Notes: a model not told the origin generated them from the sequence alone. Shown: positions 19,180 through 29,167, numbered from the stretch's first letter. The stretch: DNA of 64,000 nt from Pseudomonas sp. FP1742 (GCF_030687145.1 NZ_CP117460.1:6386001-6450000); one strand, 5' to 3'. Numbers and translations: made by a program.

Positions 19180-19184
19180 GGGTT

Positions 19185-19595
19185 TTATTCCGGAAAGTCG
19201 CCACCATTGGCCGGTTGCGACTCGACTGCCAGCAAGGTCAGTTTCAGGGTTTTGCCACCCGGCGCTGGCCAGTCAATGTGCTGACCGACCTTGAGACCCA
19301 GCAGGGCGCTGCCGACCGGTGCCAGAATGGAAATCTTGCCTTCGTCGGCGTTGGCATCCTTGGGATAGACCAGGGTCAGGTGATAGTCCTTGCCACTGCT
19401 CTCTTCACGGCAATGCACTTTAGAATTCATGGTCACGACATCGGCTGGCACCTCTTCGTGACCGACCAGGGTATCGGCGCGATCCAGTTCGGTTTGCAGC
19501 GCGATAACGCCCGGCAGCGTGTCATCCAGGCTGTCGATCAGGCGCTCCAGACGTTGCACGTCCAGACGGGTAAGGGTGATGGAAGGTGCGGTCAT
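19185..19595 (-). CDS. rnk: Rnk, nucleoside diphosphate kinase regulator
   Basis: A 136-residue protein of the Rnk/GreA-GreB-like family. The N-terminal coiled coil is short (TRLDVQRLERLIDSL...), and the C-terminal FKBP-like domain carries VTMNSKVHCREE and ISILAPVGSALLGLKVGQ. Rnk binds RNA polymerase and was named for restoring nucleoside diphosphate kinase and alginate in algQ mutants, so its presence 13 kb from algQ is notable though not an operon. I start at MTAPSITLTRL (19595), preceded by AGGAGT. A terminator-like hairpin lies only 38 bases upstream of the start. Confidence 0.92.
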   Translation of the reverse strand: MTAPSITLTRLDVQRLERLIDSLDDTLPGVIALQTELDRADTLVGHEEVPADVVTMNSKVHCREESSGKDYHLTLVYPKDANADEGKISILAPVGSALLGLKVGQHIDWPAPGGKTLKLTLLAVESQPANGGDFPE

Positions 19596-19632
19596 GATCA
19601 GGGCAGACTCCTTTCTTCTGCACGAAAAAAGC

Positions 19633-19661
19633 AAAACCCCGCCAGAAAAAGGCGGGGTTTT
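19633..19661 (-). terminator. Strong terminator-like hairpin in the rnk leader
   Basis: AAAACCCCGCC (19633-19643) pairs perfectly with GGCGGGGTTTT (19651-19661). On the minus strand it is followed by a T-rich run (TTTTGCTTTTTT), ending 38 bases before the rnk ATG. It may terminate cyaY-DUF1289 transcripts or attenuate rnk. Confidence 0.8.
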
Positions 19662-19775
19662 CACGAGCCTCGATGGGTTGAGGCGTATCTGGACACTATC
19701 ACAGCTCAATAAATATACAAGTGAGTGGGCAACCGACCCGATAGGGGGAAATTGTGAGGTGGCTCAGAGGAGACT

Positions 19776-19850
19776 ATGCGGGAGCGGACTTGTTCGCGAA
19801 GCTTTGGGCGCCTGTGCTGGCGCCTTCGCGAGCAAGCCCGCTCCCACAGG
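19776..19850. repeat. Degenerate REPIN
   Basis: GCGGGAGCGGACTTGTTCGC at 19779 and GCGAGCAAGCCCGCTCCCAC ending at 19848. The left unit has several substitutions and the spacer is shorter than usual. Confidence 0.8.
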
Positions 19851-19857
19851 TTGTGCG

Positions 19858-20076
19858 TCAGGCGGGTGATTTACGCTGGAGGGCTTGGGCGCAAATCACC
19901 CGGCGCCGCTCATCATCAGCCGAGCGCCATTCGCGGATGTCCTCGACATGCCGAAAACAACCCAGGCAAACCTTTTGCTCGTCCAGCCGGCACACACCGC
20001 TGCACGGCGAAGGCACGGCCGGGCTGACGTTGCTATAGAGCGGTTTGGGCGGGCGAACGGGTGCAGGCTGGATCAC
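19858..20076 (-). CDS. DUF1289 small cysteine-containing protein
   Basis: A 72-residue protein with the DUF1289 core PCSGVCRLDEQKVCLGCFR (about 28-46), whose four cysteines suggest a small metal- or Fe-S-binding site, and the following REWRSADDERRR. No ATG fits. The best start is GTG at 20076, four bases past the cyaY stop, giving a proline-rich N-terminus. Next to frataxin (cyaY), a role near iron-sulfur metabolism is plausible, but this is inference from position only. Confidence 0.75.
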   Translation of the reverse strand: MIQPAPVRPPKPLYSNVSPAVPSPCSGVCRLDEQKVCLGCFRHVEDIREWRSADDERRRVICAQALQRKSPA

Positions 20077-20080
20077 GATC

Positions 20081-20413
20081 TCACAGACCCTCGAATTCGA
20101 GTTCGACGTCGGCTTGCTGCTTGACGATGCGCTCGAGCATCTCGCCCAACTGCTCTTCACTCTTGTCGCACATCCAGCGCTCGCTCTCTTCGTCGTAATC
20201 GAAGTGGAAGCCACCCGACACCGCCGCCAACCACAATTGCCGCAACGGTTCCTGACGACTGAAGATCAACTGGCTGCCGTTTTCAAACTTGACGGTTAGC
20301 ACACCGGCCGAGCTCTCCAGATCGATATCCAGGCCACTCTCGTCAAAAACATCCTCCAGCGCTTGCTGGGTGGAATCAACCAGATCGTGGAAACGGGCTT
20401 CGGTCAAACTCAT
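20081..20413 (-). CDS. cyaY: Frataxin-like iron donor CyaY
   Basis: A 110-residue frataxin homologue. The acidic first helix (EARFHDLVDSTQQALEDVFDE) leads into the beta sheet with GVLTVKFENGSQLIFSRQEPLRQLWLAAVSGGFHF. The WLAAVSGGFHF motif is the conserved sheet face. It binds iron and modulates IscS-based Fe-S assembly. Length is standard. The divergent lptM-lysA operon and the location beside rnk/cyaA follow the usual order. Confidence 0.94.
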   Translation of the reverse strand: MSLTEARFHDLVDSTQQALEDVFDESGLDIDLESSAGVLTVKFENGSQLIFSRQEPLRQLWLAAVSGGFHFDYDEESERWMCDKSEEQLGEMLERIVKQQADVELEFEGL

Positions 20414-20552
20414 TACGGGAACCTCAAAAAGTGTCTACTCACGCTCAAGCGCCGCAAGATACGGGCGAGCCCCGATGATTGCAAAGGATAACCACCCAGG
20501 GCGAGGCGCGGTACGAAATATATCCATCAGAACCTGAGAGTACTCAAACCTC

Positions 20553-20644
20553 ATGTGGGAGCGGGCTTGCTCGCGAAAGCGGAGTGTCAGTCGACATTAA
20601 TGCTGACTGACACGGCCCCTTCGCGGGCAAGCCCGCTCCCACAA
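20553..20644. repeat. REPIN between cyaY and lptM
   Basis: GTGGGAGCGGGCTTGCTCGC at 20555 and the inverse GCGGGCAAGCCCGCTCCCAC ending at 20642. It is unusual in lying between two divergent genes and not after stops. Confidence 0.9.
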
Positions 20645-20704
20645 TGGATTGCACATAACTGACCGGCATCGTGCAAAGGCCCGCCGGACGGGAGCCGCGT
20701 CGCA

Positions 20705-20733
20705 TAGGCAAGCTGCCGGGTGGCCGGTATACT
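20705..20733 (+). promoter_or_regulatory. Candidate sigma-70 promoter for lptM-lysA
   Basis: TAGGCA at 20705-20710 and TATACT at 20728-20733 are 17 bases apart and lie 35 bases before the lptM start. Confidence 0.5.
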
Positions 20734-20767
20734 CCGGCGCAATTAATGCATTTTCAAGGATTTCGCC

Positions 20768-20941
20768 ATGAAGCGCCTGATCTCTTCCCTTGCTGCGCTC
20801 GTCGCGGTCGCCTGCCTGGTCTCGGCCTGTGGTCAAAAAGGCCCGCTGTACCTGCCTGATGAAAACCAGGATCCTGCAGAGCAAGCCAAGTCGTCGCAAC
20901 AGTCTCCGTCGAAAGCACACAAGCACGACGTCTACCAATAA
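20768..20941 (+). CDS. lptM: LptM-type small lipoprotein (LPS transport)
   Basis: A 57-residue lipoprotein. A positively charged start (MKRLISSLAALVAVACL) leads to the lipobox VSAC, with lipidated C21, then GQKGPLYLP, the near-invariant motif of the YifL/LptM family. LptM assists assembly of the LptDE LPS translocon at the outer membrane. The hydrophilic tail is rich in Q, S and K. It is the first gene of the lysA operon, nine bases before lysA. Confidence 0.9.
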   Translation: MKRLISSLAALVAVACLVSACGQKGPLYLPDENQDPAEQAKSSQQSPSKAHKHDVYQ

Positions 20942-20950
20942 GGGAACGCC

Positions 20951-22198
20951 ATGGACGCTTTTAACTACCGTGACGGTGAGCTGTTCGCGGAAGGGGTTGC
21001 CCTGTCCGCCATCGCCGAACGCTTTGGTACACCGACCTACGTCTACTCCCGCGCCCACATCGAAGCCCAGTACCTGGCTTACGCCGATGCGCTGGCCGGC
21101 ACGCCGCATCTGGTCTGCTTTGCGGTCAAGGCCAACTCCAACCTGGGTGTACTGAATGTCCTGGCGCGTCTGGGCGCCGGTTTCGACATCGTTTCCCGTG
21201 GCGAGCTGGAACGTGTACTGGCCGCTGGCGGCAGCGCCGACAAGATCGTGTTCTCCGGTGTCGGCAAGACCCGTGACGACATGCGTCGTGCGCTGGAAGT
21301 CGGTGTGCACTGCTTCAACGTCGAATCCACCGATGAGCTTGAACGTCTGCAAGTGGTGGCCGCCGAACTGGGCGTTCGCGCGCCGATCTCGTTGCGCGTC
21401 AACCCGGACGTCGATGCCGGCACTCACCCGTACATCTCCACCGGTCTCAAAGAGAACAAGTTCGGCATTGCCATCGCCGACGCCGAAGACGTGTACGTGC
21501 GCGCCGCGCAACTGCCCAACCTGGAAGTGGTCGGCGTCGATTGCCACATCGGCTCGCAACTGACCACCCTGCCGCCCTTCATCGATGCCCTTGACCGCCT
21601 GTTGGGCCTGGTCGACCGCCTCGGCGATTGCGGCATCTACCTGCGTCACATCGATCTCGGTGGCGGTCTGGGCGTGCGTTATCGCGATGAAGAGCCGCCG
21701 TTGGCTGCCGACTACATCAAAGCCGTGCGCGAACGTCTTGACGGCCGTGACTTGGCGCTGGTGTTCGAGCCGGGCCGTTTCATCGTTGCCAACGCCGGCC
21801 TGCTGCTGACCCAGGTCGAGTACCTCAAGCACACCGAACACAAAGACTTTGCCATCGTCGACGCCGCCATGAACGACCTGATCCGCCCGGCGCTGTATCA
21901 AGCCTGGATGGACGTCACCGCCGTGCGCCCGCGCAACAGCGCCGCTCGCGCCTACGACATCGTCGGCCCGATCTGCGAAACCGGCGATTTCCTGGCCAAG
22001 GATCGTCAGCTGGCGCTGGAAGAAGGCGACCTGCTGGCCGTGCATTCGGCTGGCGCCTACGGGTTTGTCATGAGCTCCAACTACAACACCCGCGGCCGTG
22101 CCGCCGAAGTGTTGGTGGACGGTGACCAGGCCTTTGAAGTGCGTCGCCGCGAGACGGTAGCCGAGTTGTTTGCCGGCGAAAGCCTGCTGCCGGAGTAA
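20951..22198 (+). CDS. lysA: Diaminopimelate decarboxylase
   Basis: A 415-residue PLP enzyme (fold III barrel) that converts meso-diaminopimelate to lysine. K60 in FAVKANSN forms the Schiff base. [12 protein letters not shown] supplies the phosphate-binding glycines, and the active-site cysteine of the C-terminal half is in [11 protein letters not shown]. Length is normal. It is followed four bases later by dapF, so the last two steps of lysine synthesis (epimerase and decarboxylase) are transcribed together. Confidence 0.97.
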   Translation: MDAFNYRDGELFAEGVALSAIAERFGTPTYVYSRAHIEAQYLAYADALAGTPHLVCFAVKANSNLGVLNVLARLGAGFDIVSRGELERVLAAGGSADKIVFSGVGKTRDDMRRALEVGVHCFNVESTDELERLQVVAAELGVRAPISLRVNPDVDAGTHPYISTGLKENKFGIAIADAEDVYVRAAQLPNLEVVGVDCHIGSQLTTLPPFIDALDRLLGLVDRLGDCGIYLRHIDLGGGLGVRYRDEEPPLAADYIKAVRERLDGRDLALVFEPGRFIVANAGLLLTQVEYLKHTEHKDFAIVDAAMNDLIRPALYQAWMDVTAVRPRNSAARAYDIVGPICETGDFLAKDRQLALEEGDLLAVHSAGAYGFVMSSNYNTRGRAAEVLVDGDQAFEVRRRETVAELFAGESLLPE

Positions 22199-22202
22199 TC
22201 CC

Positions 22203-23033
22203 ATGCTGCTGCGTTTTACCAAGATGCACGGCCTGGGCAACGACTTCATGGTCCTCGACCTGGTCAGCCAGCACGCGCACATCCTGCCCAAGCATGCCAA
22301 GCAATGGGGCGATCGGCACACCGGCATCGGGTTCGACCAGTTGCTGATCGTCGAGGCGCCCAGCAACCCGGATGTGGATTTCCGCTATCGGATCTTCAAC
22401 GCCGATGGCTCCGAGGTGGAACAGTGCGGCAACGGTGCGCGCTGCTTCGCCCGCTTCGTGCTCGACAAGCGCCTGACCGCCAAACGGCAGATTCGCGTCG
22501 AGACCAAAAGCGGCATCATCGAACTGGACATCCGCAACGATGGCCAGATCAGCGTCAACATGGGCGCCCCGCGCCTGGTGCCGGCCGAGATTCCGTTCGA
22601 AGCCCCGAGCCAGGCCCTGAGCTATCAGGTCGACGTCGACGGTACCGTGGTCGAACTGGCGGCGGTGTCCATGGGTAACCCCCATGCCGTGTTGCGGGTC
22701 AGCGACATCAACAAAGCACCGGTGCATGAACTGGGGCCGAAAATCGAACATCACCCGCGCTTCCCGGCACGGGTCAACGTCGGTTTTCTCCAGGTCATCG
22801 ACCGGAACCGCGCGCAGTTGCGCGTCTGGGAACGTGGCGCCGGGGAAACCCAGGCCTGCGGCACCGGCGCTTGCGCAGCTGCAGTGGCTGCGATCAGCCA
22901 GGGGTGGATGGATTCGCCGCTATTGATCGACCTGCCTGGCGGGCGCCTGTCCATTGAGTGGGCAGGCCCAGGCCAACCGGTCATGATGACCGGCCCGGCA
23001 GTGCGCGTTTATGAAGGACAAGTGCGTCTTTGA
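22203..23033 (+). CDS. dapF: Diaminopimelate epimerase
   Basis: A 276-residue cofactor-independent epimerase that interconverts LL- and meso-diaminopimelate. The two catalytic cysteines are seen in EQCGNGARC (C75) and [10 protein letters not shown] near residue 220. Start at [14 protein letters not shown] (22203), which is the family's standard N-terminus. A longer in-frame start overlaps lysA and is rejected. The DUF484 gene begins 14 bases after its stop. Confidence 0.97.
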   Translation: MLLRFTKMHGLGNDFMVLDLVSQHAHILPKHAKQWGDRHTGIGFDQLLIVEAPSNPDVDFRYRIFNADGSEVEQCGNGARCFARFVLDKRLTAKRQIRVETKSGIIELDIRNDGQISVNMGAPRLVPAEIPFEAPSQALSYQVDVDGTVVELAAVSMGNPHAVLRVSDINKAPVHELGPKIEHHPRFPARVNVGFLQVIDRNRAQLRVWERGAGETQACGTGACAAAVAAISQGWMDSPLLIDLPGGRLSIEWAGPGQPVMMTGPAVRVYEGQVRL

Positions 23034-23046
23034 GAGAGTCGAATCC

Positions 23047-23772
23047 ATGAAAGATAAGCCCCAGGTTCCCGCCCTACAGCCCGACGAATCCCCTTCCGAA
23101 AGCCTTGAGGCGGCGGCGGTTGCCGCGTACCTGGAGGCTCATCCGGACTTTTTCATCGAGCACGAAGAACTGCTCCCGGCCCTGCGCATTCCGCACCAGC
23201 GCGGCGATACCATTTCGCTGGTCGAACGCCAGATGACGATTCTGCGCGACCGCAACATCGAGTTGCGTCATCGTCTCTCGCACTTGATGGACGTGGCCCG
23301 CGATAACGACCGGCTGTTCGACAAGACCCGCCGCCTGATCCTCACGTTGATGGACGCAACCAGCCTGGAAGACGTGGTGATCGGCGTCGAAGACAGCCTG
23401 CGCCAGGACTTCCAGGTGCCCTTCGTCAGCCTGATCCTGTTGGGCGACAACCCGATGCCGGTAGGCCGCTGGGTCACCCACGCTGACGCCCAAACAGCCA
23501 TCGGCGGCCTGCTCTCGGAGGACAAAAGCGTCAGTGGCAGCCTGCGTGAGCATGAGCTGGACTTCCTGTTTGGCGAAGAACAGCGCAAGCAGATCGGCTC
23601 CACGGCCGTCGTCGCCATCAGCCACCAGGGTATTCATGGCATCCTGGCCATCGCCAGCCGCGATCCGCAGCACTACAAGAGCTCGGTGGGCACGTTGTTC
23701 CTCAGCTACATCGCCGAAGTCATGGGCCGCGTGTTGCCACGGGTCAACAATCCCCTGCGCTCGGTACGCTGA
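23047..23772 (+). CDS. DUF484 family GAF-like protein
   Basis: A 241-residue protein of the DUF484 (YigA-type) family found between dapF and xerC in many gammaproteobacteria. After a disordered acidic start comes the conserved [27 protein letters not shown] short coiled coil with [20 protein letters not shown] follows (about 60-90), then a GAF-like domain (about 100-235). The function is unknown. Start at ATG 23047, where MKDKPQ begins, rather than the upstream ATG inside dapF. Confidence 0.9.
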   Translation: MKDKPQVPALQPDESPSESLEAAAVAAYLEAHPDFFIEHEELLPALRIPHQRGDTISLVERQMTILRDRNIELRHRLSHLMDVARDNDRLFDKTRRLILTLMDATSLEDVVIGVEDSLRQDFQVPFVSLILLGDNPMPVGRWVTHADAQTAIGGLLSEDKSVSGSLREHELDFLFGEEQRKQIGSTAVVAISHQGIHGILAIASRDPQHYKSSVGTLFLSYIAEVMGRVLPRVNNPLRSVR

Positions 23773-23774
23773 CC

Positions 23775-24674
23775 ATGGAACGGCAGCTGGACGCTTACTG
23801 CGAACACCTGCGCAGTGAGCGGCAGGTGTCGCCGCACACGCTGTACGCCTACCGCCGCGACCTCGACAAAGTGCTGGGCTGGTGCGTCAAACAAAACATC
23901 GGTAGCTGGGCCGCGCTGGATATCCAGCGCCTGCGCAGCCTGGTCGCTCGCCTGCATGCTCAAGGCCAGTCGTCCCGCAGCCTGGCGCGGCTGCTGTCGG
24001 CGGTACGCGGGCTCTATCATTATCTGAACCGCGAAGGCCTGTGCGACCACGACCCGGCCAATGGTCTGGCACCGCCCAAGGGCGAACGCCGCCTGCCGAA
24101 AACCCTCGACATCGACCGCGCGTTGCAACTGCTGGAGGGCGCGGTTGAGGATGACTTTCTGGCGCGTCGGGATCAGGCGATTCTGGAGTTGTTCTATTCC
24201 TCCGGCTTGCGGCTTTCGGAGCTGACCGGGCTCAACCTCGATCAGCTGGACCTGGCTGACGGAATGGTCCAGGTCCTCGGTAAAGGCAGCAAGACCCGAC
24301 TGTTGCCGGTGGGCAAAAAGGCTCGTGAAGCGTTGGAGTTATGGTTGCCGTTGCGGGCCATGACCAACCCGACGGACGACGCGGTGTTTGTCAGCCAGCA
24401 AGGCCGGCGCCTTGGCCCTCGGGCGATTCAGGTGCGGGTCAAGGCCGCCGGCGAGCGCGAGCTGGGGCAGAACCTGCACCCGCACATGTTGCGACACTCC
24501 TTCGCCAGCCATTTGCTGGAGTCCTCGCAAGACCTGCGCGCCGTGCAAGAGCTACTCGGCCACTCGGACATCAAGACCACCCAGATCTATACCCACCTGG
24601 ACTTCCAGCACCTGGCGACGGTCTACGACAGCGCCCATCCACGGGCCAAACGCATTAAAGGCGATGATTCATGA
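23775..24674 (+). CDS. xerC: Tyrosine recombinase XerC
   Basis: A 299-residue site-specific recombinase that, with XerD, resolves chromosome dimers at dif. The N-terminal SAM-like core-binding domain spans 1-95. The catalytic residues are all present: R146 (SSGLRLSE), K170/K173 in the beta hairpin, H237 and R240 (HPHMLRHSF), H263 (LGHSDI) and nucleophile Y272 (IYTHLDF). In fluorescent pseudomonads this gene is also called sss and affects root colonisation. It overlaps the HAD gene by four bases. Confidence 0.96.
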   Translation: MERQLDAYCEHLRSERQVSPHTLYAYRRDLDKVLGWCVKQNIGSWAALDIQRLRSLVARLHAQGQSSRSLARLLSAVRGLYHYLNREGLCDHDPANGLAPPKGERRLPKTLDIDRALQLLEGAVEDDFLARRDQAILELFYSSGLRLSELTGLNLDQLDLADGMVQVLGKGSKTRLLPVGKKAREALELWLPLRAMTNPTDDAVFVSQQGRRLGPRAIQVRVKAAGERELGQNLHPHMLRHSFASHLLESSQDLRAVQELLGHSDIKTTQIYTHLDFQHLATVYDSAHPRAKRIKGDDS

Positions 24675-25375
24675 CCATCCAATTGATCACCTTCGACCTC
24701 GACGACACCCTGTGGGACACCGCCCCGGTGATCGCCAGCGCCGAAGCCATATTGCGTGAATGGCTCACCGAGCATGCGCCGAACCTGGGCGCGGTACCGG
24801 TGGAACATCTGTGGTCGATTCGCGAACGGGTGCTGAGCCACGAACCGAGCCTCAAGCACCGCATCAGCGCCCTGCGTCGGCGGGTGCTGTTCCATGCGCT
24901 GGAAGAAGCCGGTTACGACCATGGCCAGGCGTCAGATCTGGCGGATCAGAGTTTTGAAGTGTTTCTGCATGCCCGGCATCAGCTGGAAGTATTCCCCGAA
25001 GTCGAGCCGACGCTGGAGACACTCGCCAGGCACTACGCCCTCGGTGTAGTGACCAACGGCAACGCCGATGTGCGCCGACTGGGCCTGGCGGATTACTTCA
25101 GGTTTGCCCTGTGCGCCGAAGACATCGGCATCGCCAAACCGGATGCGCGACTGTTTCATGAAGCGTTGCAACGTGGCGGCGCAACCGCCGACACCGCGGT
25201 GCATATCGGCGATCATCCTGGCGATGACATTGCCGGAGCACAGCAAGCGGGGTTGCGGGCGATCTGGTTTAACCCGGCGGGTAAAGTGTGGGAAGCCGAG
25301 AAGGCGCCGGATGCCGAGGTTCGCAGCTTGACCGAGCTGCCTGCGCTGCTGGCGCGCTGGAACACCCAACACTGA
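24671..25375 (+). CDS. HAD-family phosphatase, YigB-like
   Basis: A 234-residue HAD hydrolase. Motif I is FDLDDTLWD with nucleophile D9 and acid D11, motif [13 protein letters not shown], motif III K in [12 protein letters not shown], and motif [16 protein letters not shown] helical cap sits between motifs I and II. YigB, its E. coli counterpart by operon position after xerC, dephosphorylates FMN. That activity is likely here but not proven. Last gene of the lptM-lysA-dapF-xerC cluster. Confidence 0.9.
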   Translation: MTIQLITFDLDDTLWDTAPVIASAEAILREWLTEHAPNLGAVPVEHLWSIRERVLSHEPSLKHRISALRRRVLFHALEEAGYDHGQASDLADQSFEVFLHARHQLEVFPEVEPTLETLARHYALGVVTNGNADVRRLGLADYFRFALCAEDIGIAKPDARLFHEALQRGGATADTAVHIGDHPGDDIAGAQQAGLRAIWFNPAGKVWEAEKAPDAEVRSLTELPALLARWNTQH

Positions 25376-25395
25376 CCTTGTGTAGAACAGACATC

Positions 25396-25487
25396 CTGTG
25401 GGAGCGGGCTTGCTCGCGAAAGCGGAGTATCAGTCACTATCAATATCGACTGTGCTGGCCTTTTCGCGAGCAAGCCCGCTCCCACAC
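25396..25487. repeat. REPIN
   Basis: GTGGGAGCGGGCTTGCTCGC at 25398 and GCGAGCAAGCCCGCTCCCAC ending at 25485, directly after the HAD gene. Confidence 0.92.
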
Positions 25488-25526
25488 TGGATCACACAGA
25501 GTTCGAGACTTTTGACACCGCCCATG

Positions 25527-25555
25527 AAAAAGCCCGCAGCGACGGCGGGCTTTTT
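25527..25555. terminator. Bidirectional terminator between the HAD gene and sutA
   Basis: AAAAAGCCCGC (25527-25537) pairs with GCGGGCTTTTT (25545-25555). A and T tails on both sides allow use in both directions between two convergent genes. Confidence 0.88.
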
Positions 25556-25576
25556 CAGCAAGCAGGAAACAGGCGC

Positions 25577-25900
25577 TTAGATAGGCCGGCTGCCGTACTT
25601 GTTATCAGGCTTCTTGGGAGGATCGGCGACCACATTGGCCTCCACTTCCTGCACCTTGCCACCCCGTGCCAGAAATTCTTCCATGGCCTTGGCCAGGGCG
25701 TCGCGTTCCTTGTTCTTGGCTTCTACGCTCGGCAGCTCATCGACCGATACCGCTGCCTTGGCCTTGCCTTTGGCAGTCGGAACGGGCACATCACCACCGT
25801 CGTCTTCAACGACGTCATCTGCCGCCGCTTCAAGGCCTTCTTCGGTTTCGTCGTCGTCGCCTACTTCGAGGTCGTCGTTTTCCAGATCATCGTCGCTCAT
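25577..25900 (-). CDS. sutA: SutA, slow-growth transcription factor
   Basis: A 107-residue protein with a long acidic, disordered N-terminus (1-40, many D and E) and a conserved C-terminal half reading VEAKNKERDALAKAMEEFLA and NVVADPPKKPDNKYGSRPI. It matches SutA of P. aeruginosa, an RNA polymerase-binding protein that raises transcription of ribosomal and maintenance genes during slow growth. The conserved tail is nearly identical to my memory of it, whereas the acidic part varies. Gene position before yjbQ and amtB also fits. Confidence 0.9.
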   Translation of the reverse strand: MSDDDLENDDLEVGDDDETEEGLEAAADDVVEDDGGDVPVPTAKGKAKAAVSVDELPSVEAKNKERDALAKAMEEFLARGGKVQEVEANVVADPPKKPDNKYGSRPI

Positions 25901-26002
25901 GTTCTACCTCATGACTTGCGAAAAGCAGATTAGTTATAGCCCAGCTTTGCCATCTGTCGAAGGCTGCCGGAAAAAATTCAACCACCGCTGGTGACCAGCG
26001 GT

Positions 26003-26428
26003 TTATGCCCCTTCACCGTGCACGGTGGCGAGGACTTTGCGGGCACCGCCATGATCACGGTGCTCGCCCAGATAAACACCTTGCCAGGTCCCCAACGCCA
26101 GCCGGCCTGCCGAGATCGGCAAACTGAGCTGACAGCCAAGCACGCTGGCCTTGAAGTGCGCCGGGAGGTCGTCCAAGCCTTCGTCGTTATGCTCATAGCC
26201 GTCTGTTCCTTGTGGGATCAGACGATTGAAAAATCGTTCGAAGTCGCGACGTACCGCCGGATCGGCGTTCTCGTTGATGGTCAACGACGCCGAGGTATGC
26301 TGTAGCCACAAATGCAACAGACCGACCCGACACGCCTTGAGTTCAGGCAAGCCGGCGAGTAACTCGTCCGTTACCAGATGAAAGCCCCGGGGCCGTGCCC
26401 GCAGGGTTATCAGAGTCTGTTGCCACAT
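26003..26428 (-). CDS. yjbQ: YjbQ/UPF0047 family protein
   Basis: A 141-residue protein of the UPF0047/YjbQ family, once annotated as a secondary thiamine-phosphate synthase because overexpression gives that activity; the true role is unsettled. Conserved elements are LQHTSASLTINENADP (about 43-58), DGYEHNDEGLDDLPAHFKAS and GTWQGVYLGEHRDHG. The histidines probably bind a metal. Start at MWQQTLITL (26428). Between sutA and amtB, apparently its own transcript. Confidence 0.9.
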   Translation of the reverse strand: MWQQTLITLRARPRGFHLVTDELLAGLPELKACRVGLLHLWLQHTSASLTINENADPAVRRDFERFFNRLIPQGTDGYEHNDEGLDDLPAHFKASVLGCQLSLPISAGRLALGTWQGVYLGEHRDHGGARKVLATVHGEGA

Positions 26429-26600
26429 ACAGTTCTCCGCACGTTCGGGGCGCATTCTAGCGCGCTCTGGGAAAAAACAAAGGCCCTAATATTCCTTCAA
26501 TCGTGTAAGCCATTGGCCGCAGAAAAACGCCCGTTATAAACGCCCCTGAACGTGTATGAAAAAACCTTTCAGCCACTCCTTCACTGACAAAATCCAGACA

Positions 26601-26631
26601 AAAAAATGCCCGGCAAGCCGGGCAATTTTTT
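26601..26631 (-). terminator. Terminator of glnK-amtB
   Basis: TGCCCGGC (26607-26614) and GCCGGGCA (26617-26624), two-base loop, with A-run before and T-run after. It lies 10 bases past the amtB stop on the minus strand. Confidence 0.9.
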
Positions 26632-26641
26632 TCGGGCGTGC

Positions 26642-27979
26642 TTACAAGTTGTAGCCGCGTTCGTTGTGCAGCGCCAGATCGATACCAACTGCCTCTTCTT
26701 CCTCAGTGATACGCAGACCCATGACGGCGTCCAGCACCTTGAGGATGATGAAGGTGACGATCGCGGTGTAGATCACCGTGAAGCCCACACCTTTGCACTG
26801 AATCCAGACTTGAGCCGCGATGTCGGTGACGGTACCGAAACCACCCAGGGACGGTGCCGCGAACACACCGGTCAGGATCGCGCCGAGGATACCGCCGATG
26901 CCGTGCACGCCGAAGGCATCGAGGGAGTCGTCGTAACCCATTTTGCGTTTCAGAGTCGTGGCGCAGAAGAAGCACACCACGCCTGCTGCCAGACCGATCA
27001 CCAGGGCGCCCATCGGGCCCACGGTGCCTGCCGCCGGAGTGATTGCAACCAGACCGGCCACCACACCCGAAGCGATACCCAGTGCGCTTGGTTTGCCGTG
27101 AGTGATCCACTCGGCAAACATCCAGCCCAGCGCCGCAGCGGCCGTGGCGATCTGGGTCACCAGCATCGCCATGCCGGCGGTGCCGTTGGCAGCCGCAGCG
27201 GATCCGGCGTTAAAACCGAACCAGCCGACCCACAACATCGCGGCGCCCATCAGGGTATAGCCGAGGTTGTGCGGAGCCATCGGAGTGGTCGGGAAACCTT
27301 TACGCTTGCCCAGTACCAGGCAGGCAATCAGACCGGCCACACCGGCGTTGATATGCACCACGGTGCCGCCGGCGAAATCGAGCACGCCCCAGTCCCACAA
27401 CAGGCCACCGTTACCGGACCAGACCATGTGCGCAATCGGTGCGTAAACCAGAGTGAACCACACGCCCATGAAGATCAGCATGGCGGAGAACTTCATCCGC
27501 TCGGCGAAGGCACCGACGATCAGCGCCGGGGTAATGATGGCGAAGGTCATCTGGAAGGTGACGAATACTGCTTCAGGGAACAGCGCCGCAGGCCCGGTCA
27601 GACTCGCAGGCGTGATACCGGCGAGGAAGGCCTTGTTCAGGCTCCCGAAGAACGAGTTGAAATTGATGACGCCCTGTTCCATGCCAGTGGTGTCGAACGC
27701 GACGCTGTAGCCATAAATGACCCACAGCACGCTGATCAGACCGGTAATGGCGAAGCACTGCATCATCACGGAAAGAATGTTTTTCGACCGAACCATGCCG
27801 CCGTAGAACAGCGCGAGGCCGGGAATGGTCATGAACAGCACCAGGGCTGTCGAGGTCATCATCCAGGCGGTATCGCCGGAATTGAGGACTGGGGCCGCCA
27901 CTTCGTCTGCCGCCATGGCCAGGCCGGGCATTACGAGGGACAACAGGGCTCCTAGCCCTGCGATTTTACGCAGAGTCAT
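26642..27979 (-). CDS. amtB: Ammonium transporter AmtB
   Basis: A 445-residue channel-like ammonium transporter with a cleavable signal (ending GLAMAADEV near 25) and eleven hydrophobic helices. The twin pore histidines are visible in VLDFAGGTVVHINAG and FGVHGIGG. GNGGLLWDW and the C-terminal tail with LRITEEEEAVGIDLALHNE, where GlnK docks to block the channel, are intact. It lies 35 bases downstream of glnK and is surely cotranscribed and nitrogen-regulated. Confidence 0.97.
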   Translation of the reverse strand: MTLRKIAGLGALLSLVMPGLAMAADEVAAPVLNSGDTAWMMTSTALVLFMTIPGLALFYGGMVRSKNILSVMMQCFAITGLISVLWVIYGYSVAFDTTGMEQGVINFNSFFGSLNKAFLAGITPASLTGPAALFPEAVFVTFQMTFAIITPALIVGAFAERMKFSAMLIFMGVWFTLVYAPIAHMVWSGNGGLLWDWGVLDFAGGTVVHINAGVAGLIACLVLGKRKGFPTTPMAPHNLGYTLMGAAMLWVGWFGFNAGSAAAANGTAGMAMLVTQIATAAAALGWMFAEWITHGKPSALGIASGVVAGLVAITPAAGTVGPMGALVIGLAAGVVCFFCATTLKRKMGYDDSLDAFGVHGIGGILGAILTGVFAAPSLGGFGTVTDIAAQVWIQCKGVGFTVIYTAIVTFIILKVLDAVMGLRITEEEEAVGIDLALHNERGYNL

Positions 27980-28014
27980 ATTGTTTTCTCCTGGGGCGTT
28001 GGGTTTGTGGCGGC

Positions 28015-28596
<582 letters not shown>

Positions 28597-28714
28597 TCAA
28601 GCCCTTGGCCGCAGCCGCAGGCCCCTTCGCACGGTTGACGCCACGGTTACGCACAACAACAGTGCGCGGCCGCCCACTCGCATGCGCGAAAAGCGTGCAT
28701 CGCAGCCGCCGAGA

Positions 28715-28741
28715 TTGACTATAGACACTGCGTGGTACACT
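28715..28741 (+). promoter_or_regulatory. Candidate sigma-70 promoter of ubiK
   Basis: TTGACT at 28715-28720 and TACACT at 28736-28741, the latter preceded by TGG as an extended -10. The spacer is 15 bases. It lies 28 bases before the ubiK start. Confidence 0.6.
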
Positions 28742-28769
28742 GCCCGCCATTGTTGACAGGACTTTTCCC

Positions 28770-29030
28770 ATGCTCGCGCCCAAAGACTTCCTCGATGCCC
28801 TGAGCGGCACCGCCTCCCGCCTCTTCAGCGGCGACACCCCACTGCCGAAAAGCGAAATCGAAAGCCAGTTCAAGGCCCTGCTGCAGAGCGGCTTCAGCAA
28901 GCTGGATCTGGTGAGCCGTGAAGAATTCGATAGCCAAATGGTTGTGCTGGCGCGGACCCGCGCCCGGCTGGAGAGCCTTGAGGCGAAAGTGGCGGAGCTG
29001 GAAGCGAAGCTCAATCCACCTGCCGAGTAA
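28770..29030 (+). CDS. ubiK: UbiK, ubiquinone biosynthesis accessory factor
   Basis: An 86-residue protein of the UbiK/YqiC (BMFP) family, a small helical trimer-forming factor that binds UbiJ and lipids and promotes aerobic ubiquinone synthesis. Seen are the amphipathic N-terminus (DFLDALSGTASRLF), SEIESQFKALLQSGFSKLDLVSREEFD and the C-terminal coiled coil (VVLARTRARLESLEAKVAEL). Its start at 28770 lies close behind a strong promoter-like sequence. Confidence 0.92.
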   Translation: MLAPKDFLDALSGTASRLFSGDTPLPKSEIESQFKALLQSGFSKLDLVSREEFDSQMVVLARTRARLESLEAKVAELEAKLNPPAE

Positions 29031-29059
29031 CGCACCGACTCTTCTGTGAAATGCATTCC

Positions 29060-29089
29060 CTGTGGGAGCGGGCTTGCTCGCGAAAGCGG
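29060..29089. repeat. Single REP element
   Basis: GTGGGAGCGGGCTTGCTCGC at 29062 without an inverted partner nearby, just after ubiK. Confidence 0.85.
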
Positions 29090-29131
29090 GCGCCTCGGTC
29101 TACCAGCCCTCCCATACTGGACAGATCACCT

Positions 29132-29167
29132 TTGTAGGAGCTGCCGAAGGCTGCGATCTTTTGATCC
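29132..29167. repeat. Second-family repeat unit
   Basis: TTGTAGGAGCTGCCGAAGGC followed by TGCGATCTTTTGATCC. It resembles the units at 7423-7549 and a widespread Pseudomonas intergenic repeat. Confidence 0.7.

Noticed and set aside
26606..27955. 449-codon plus-strand frame antisense to amtB
   Set aside because: A histidine-, glycine- and glutamine-rich shadow of the GC-rich amtB gene, without any recognisable domain.
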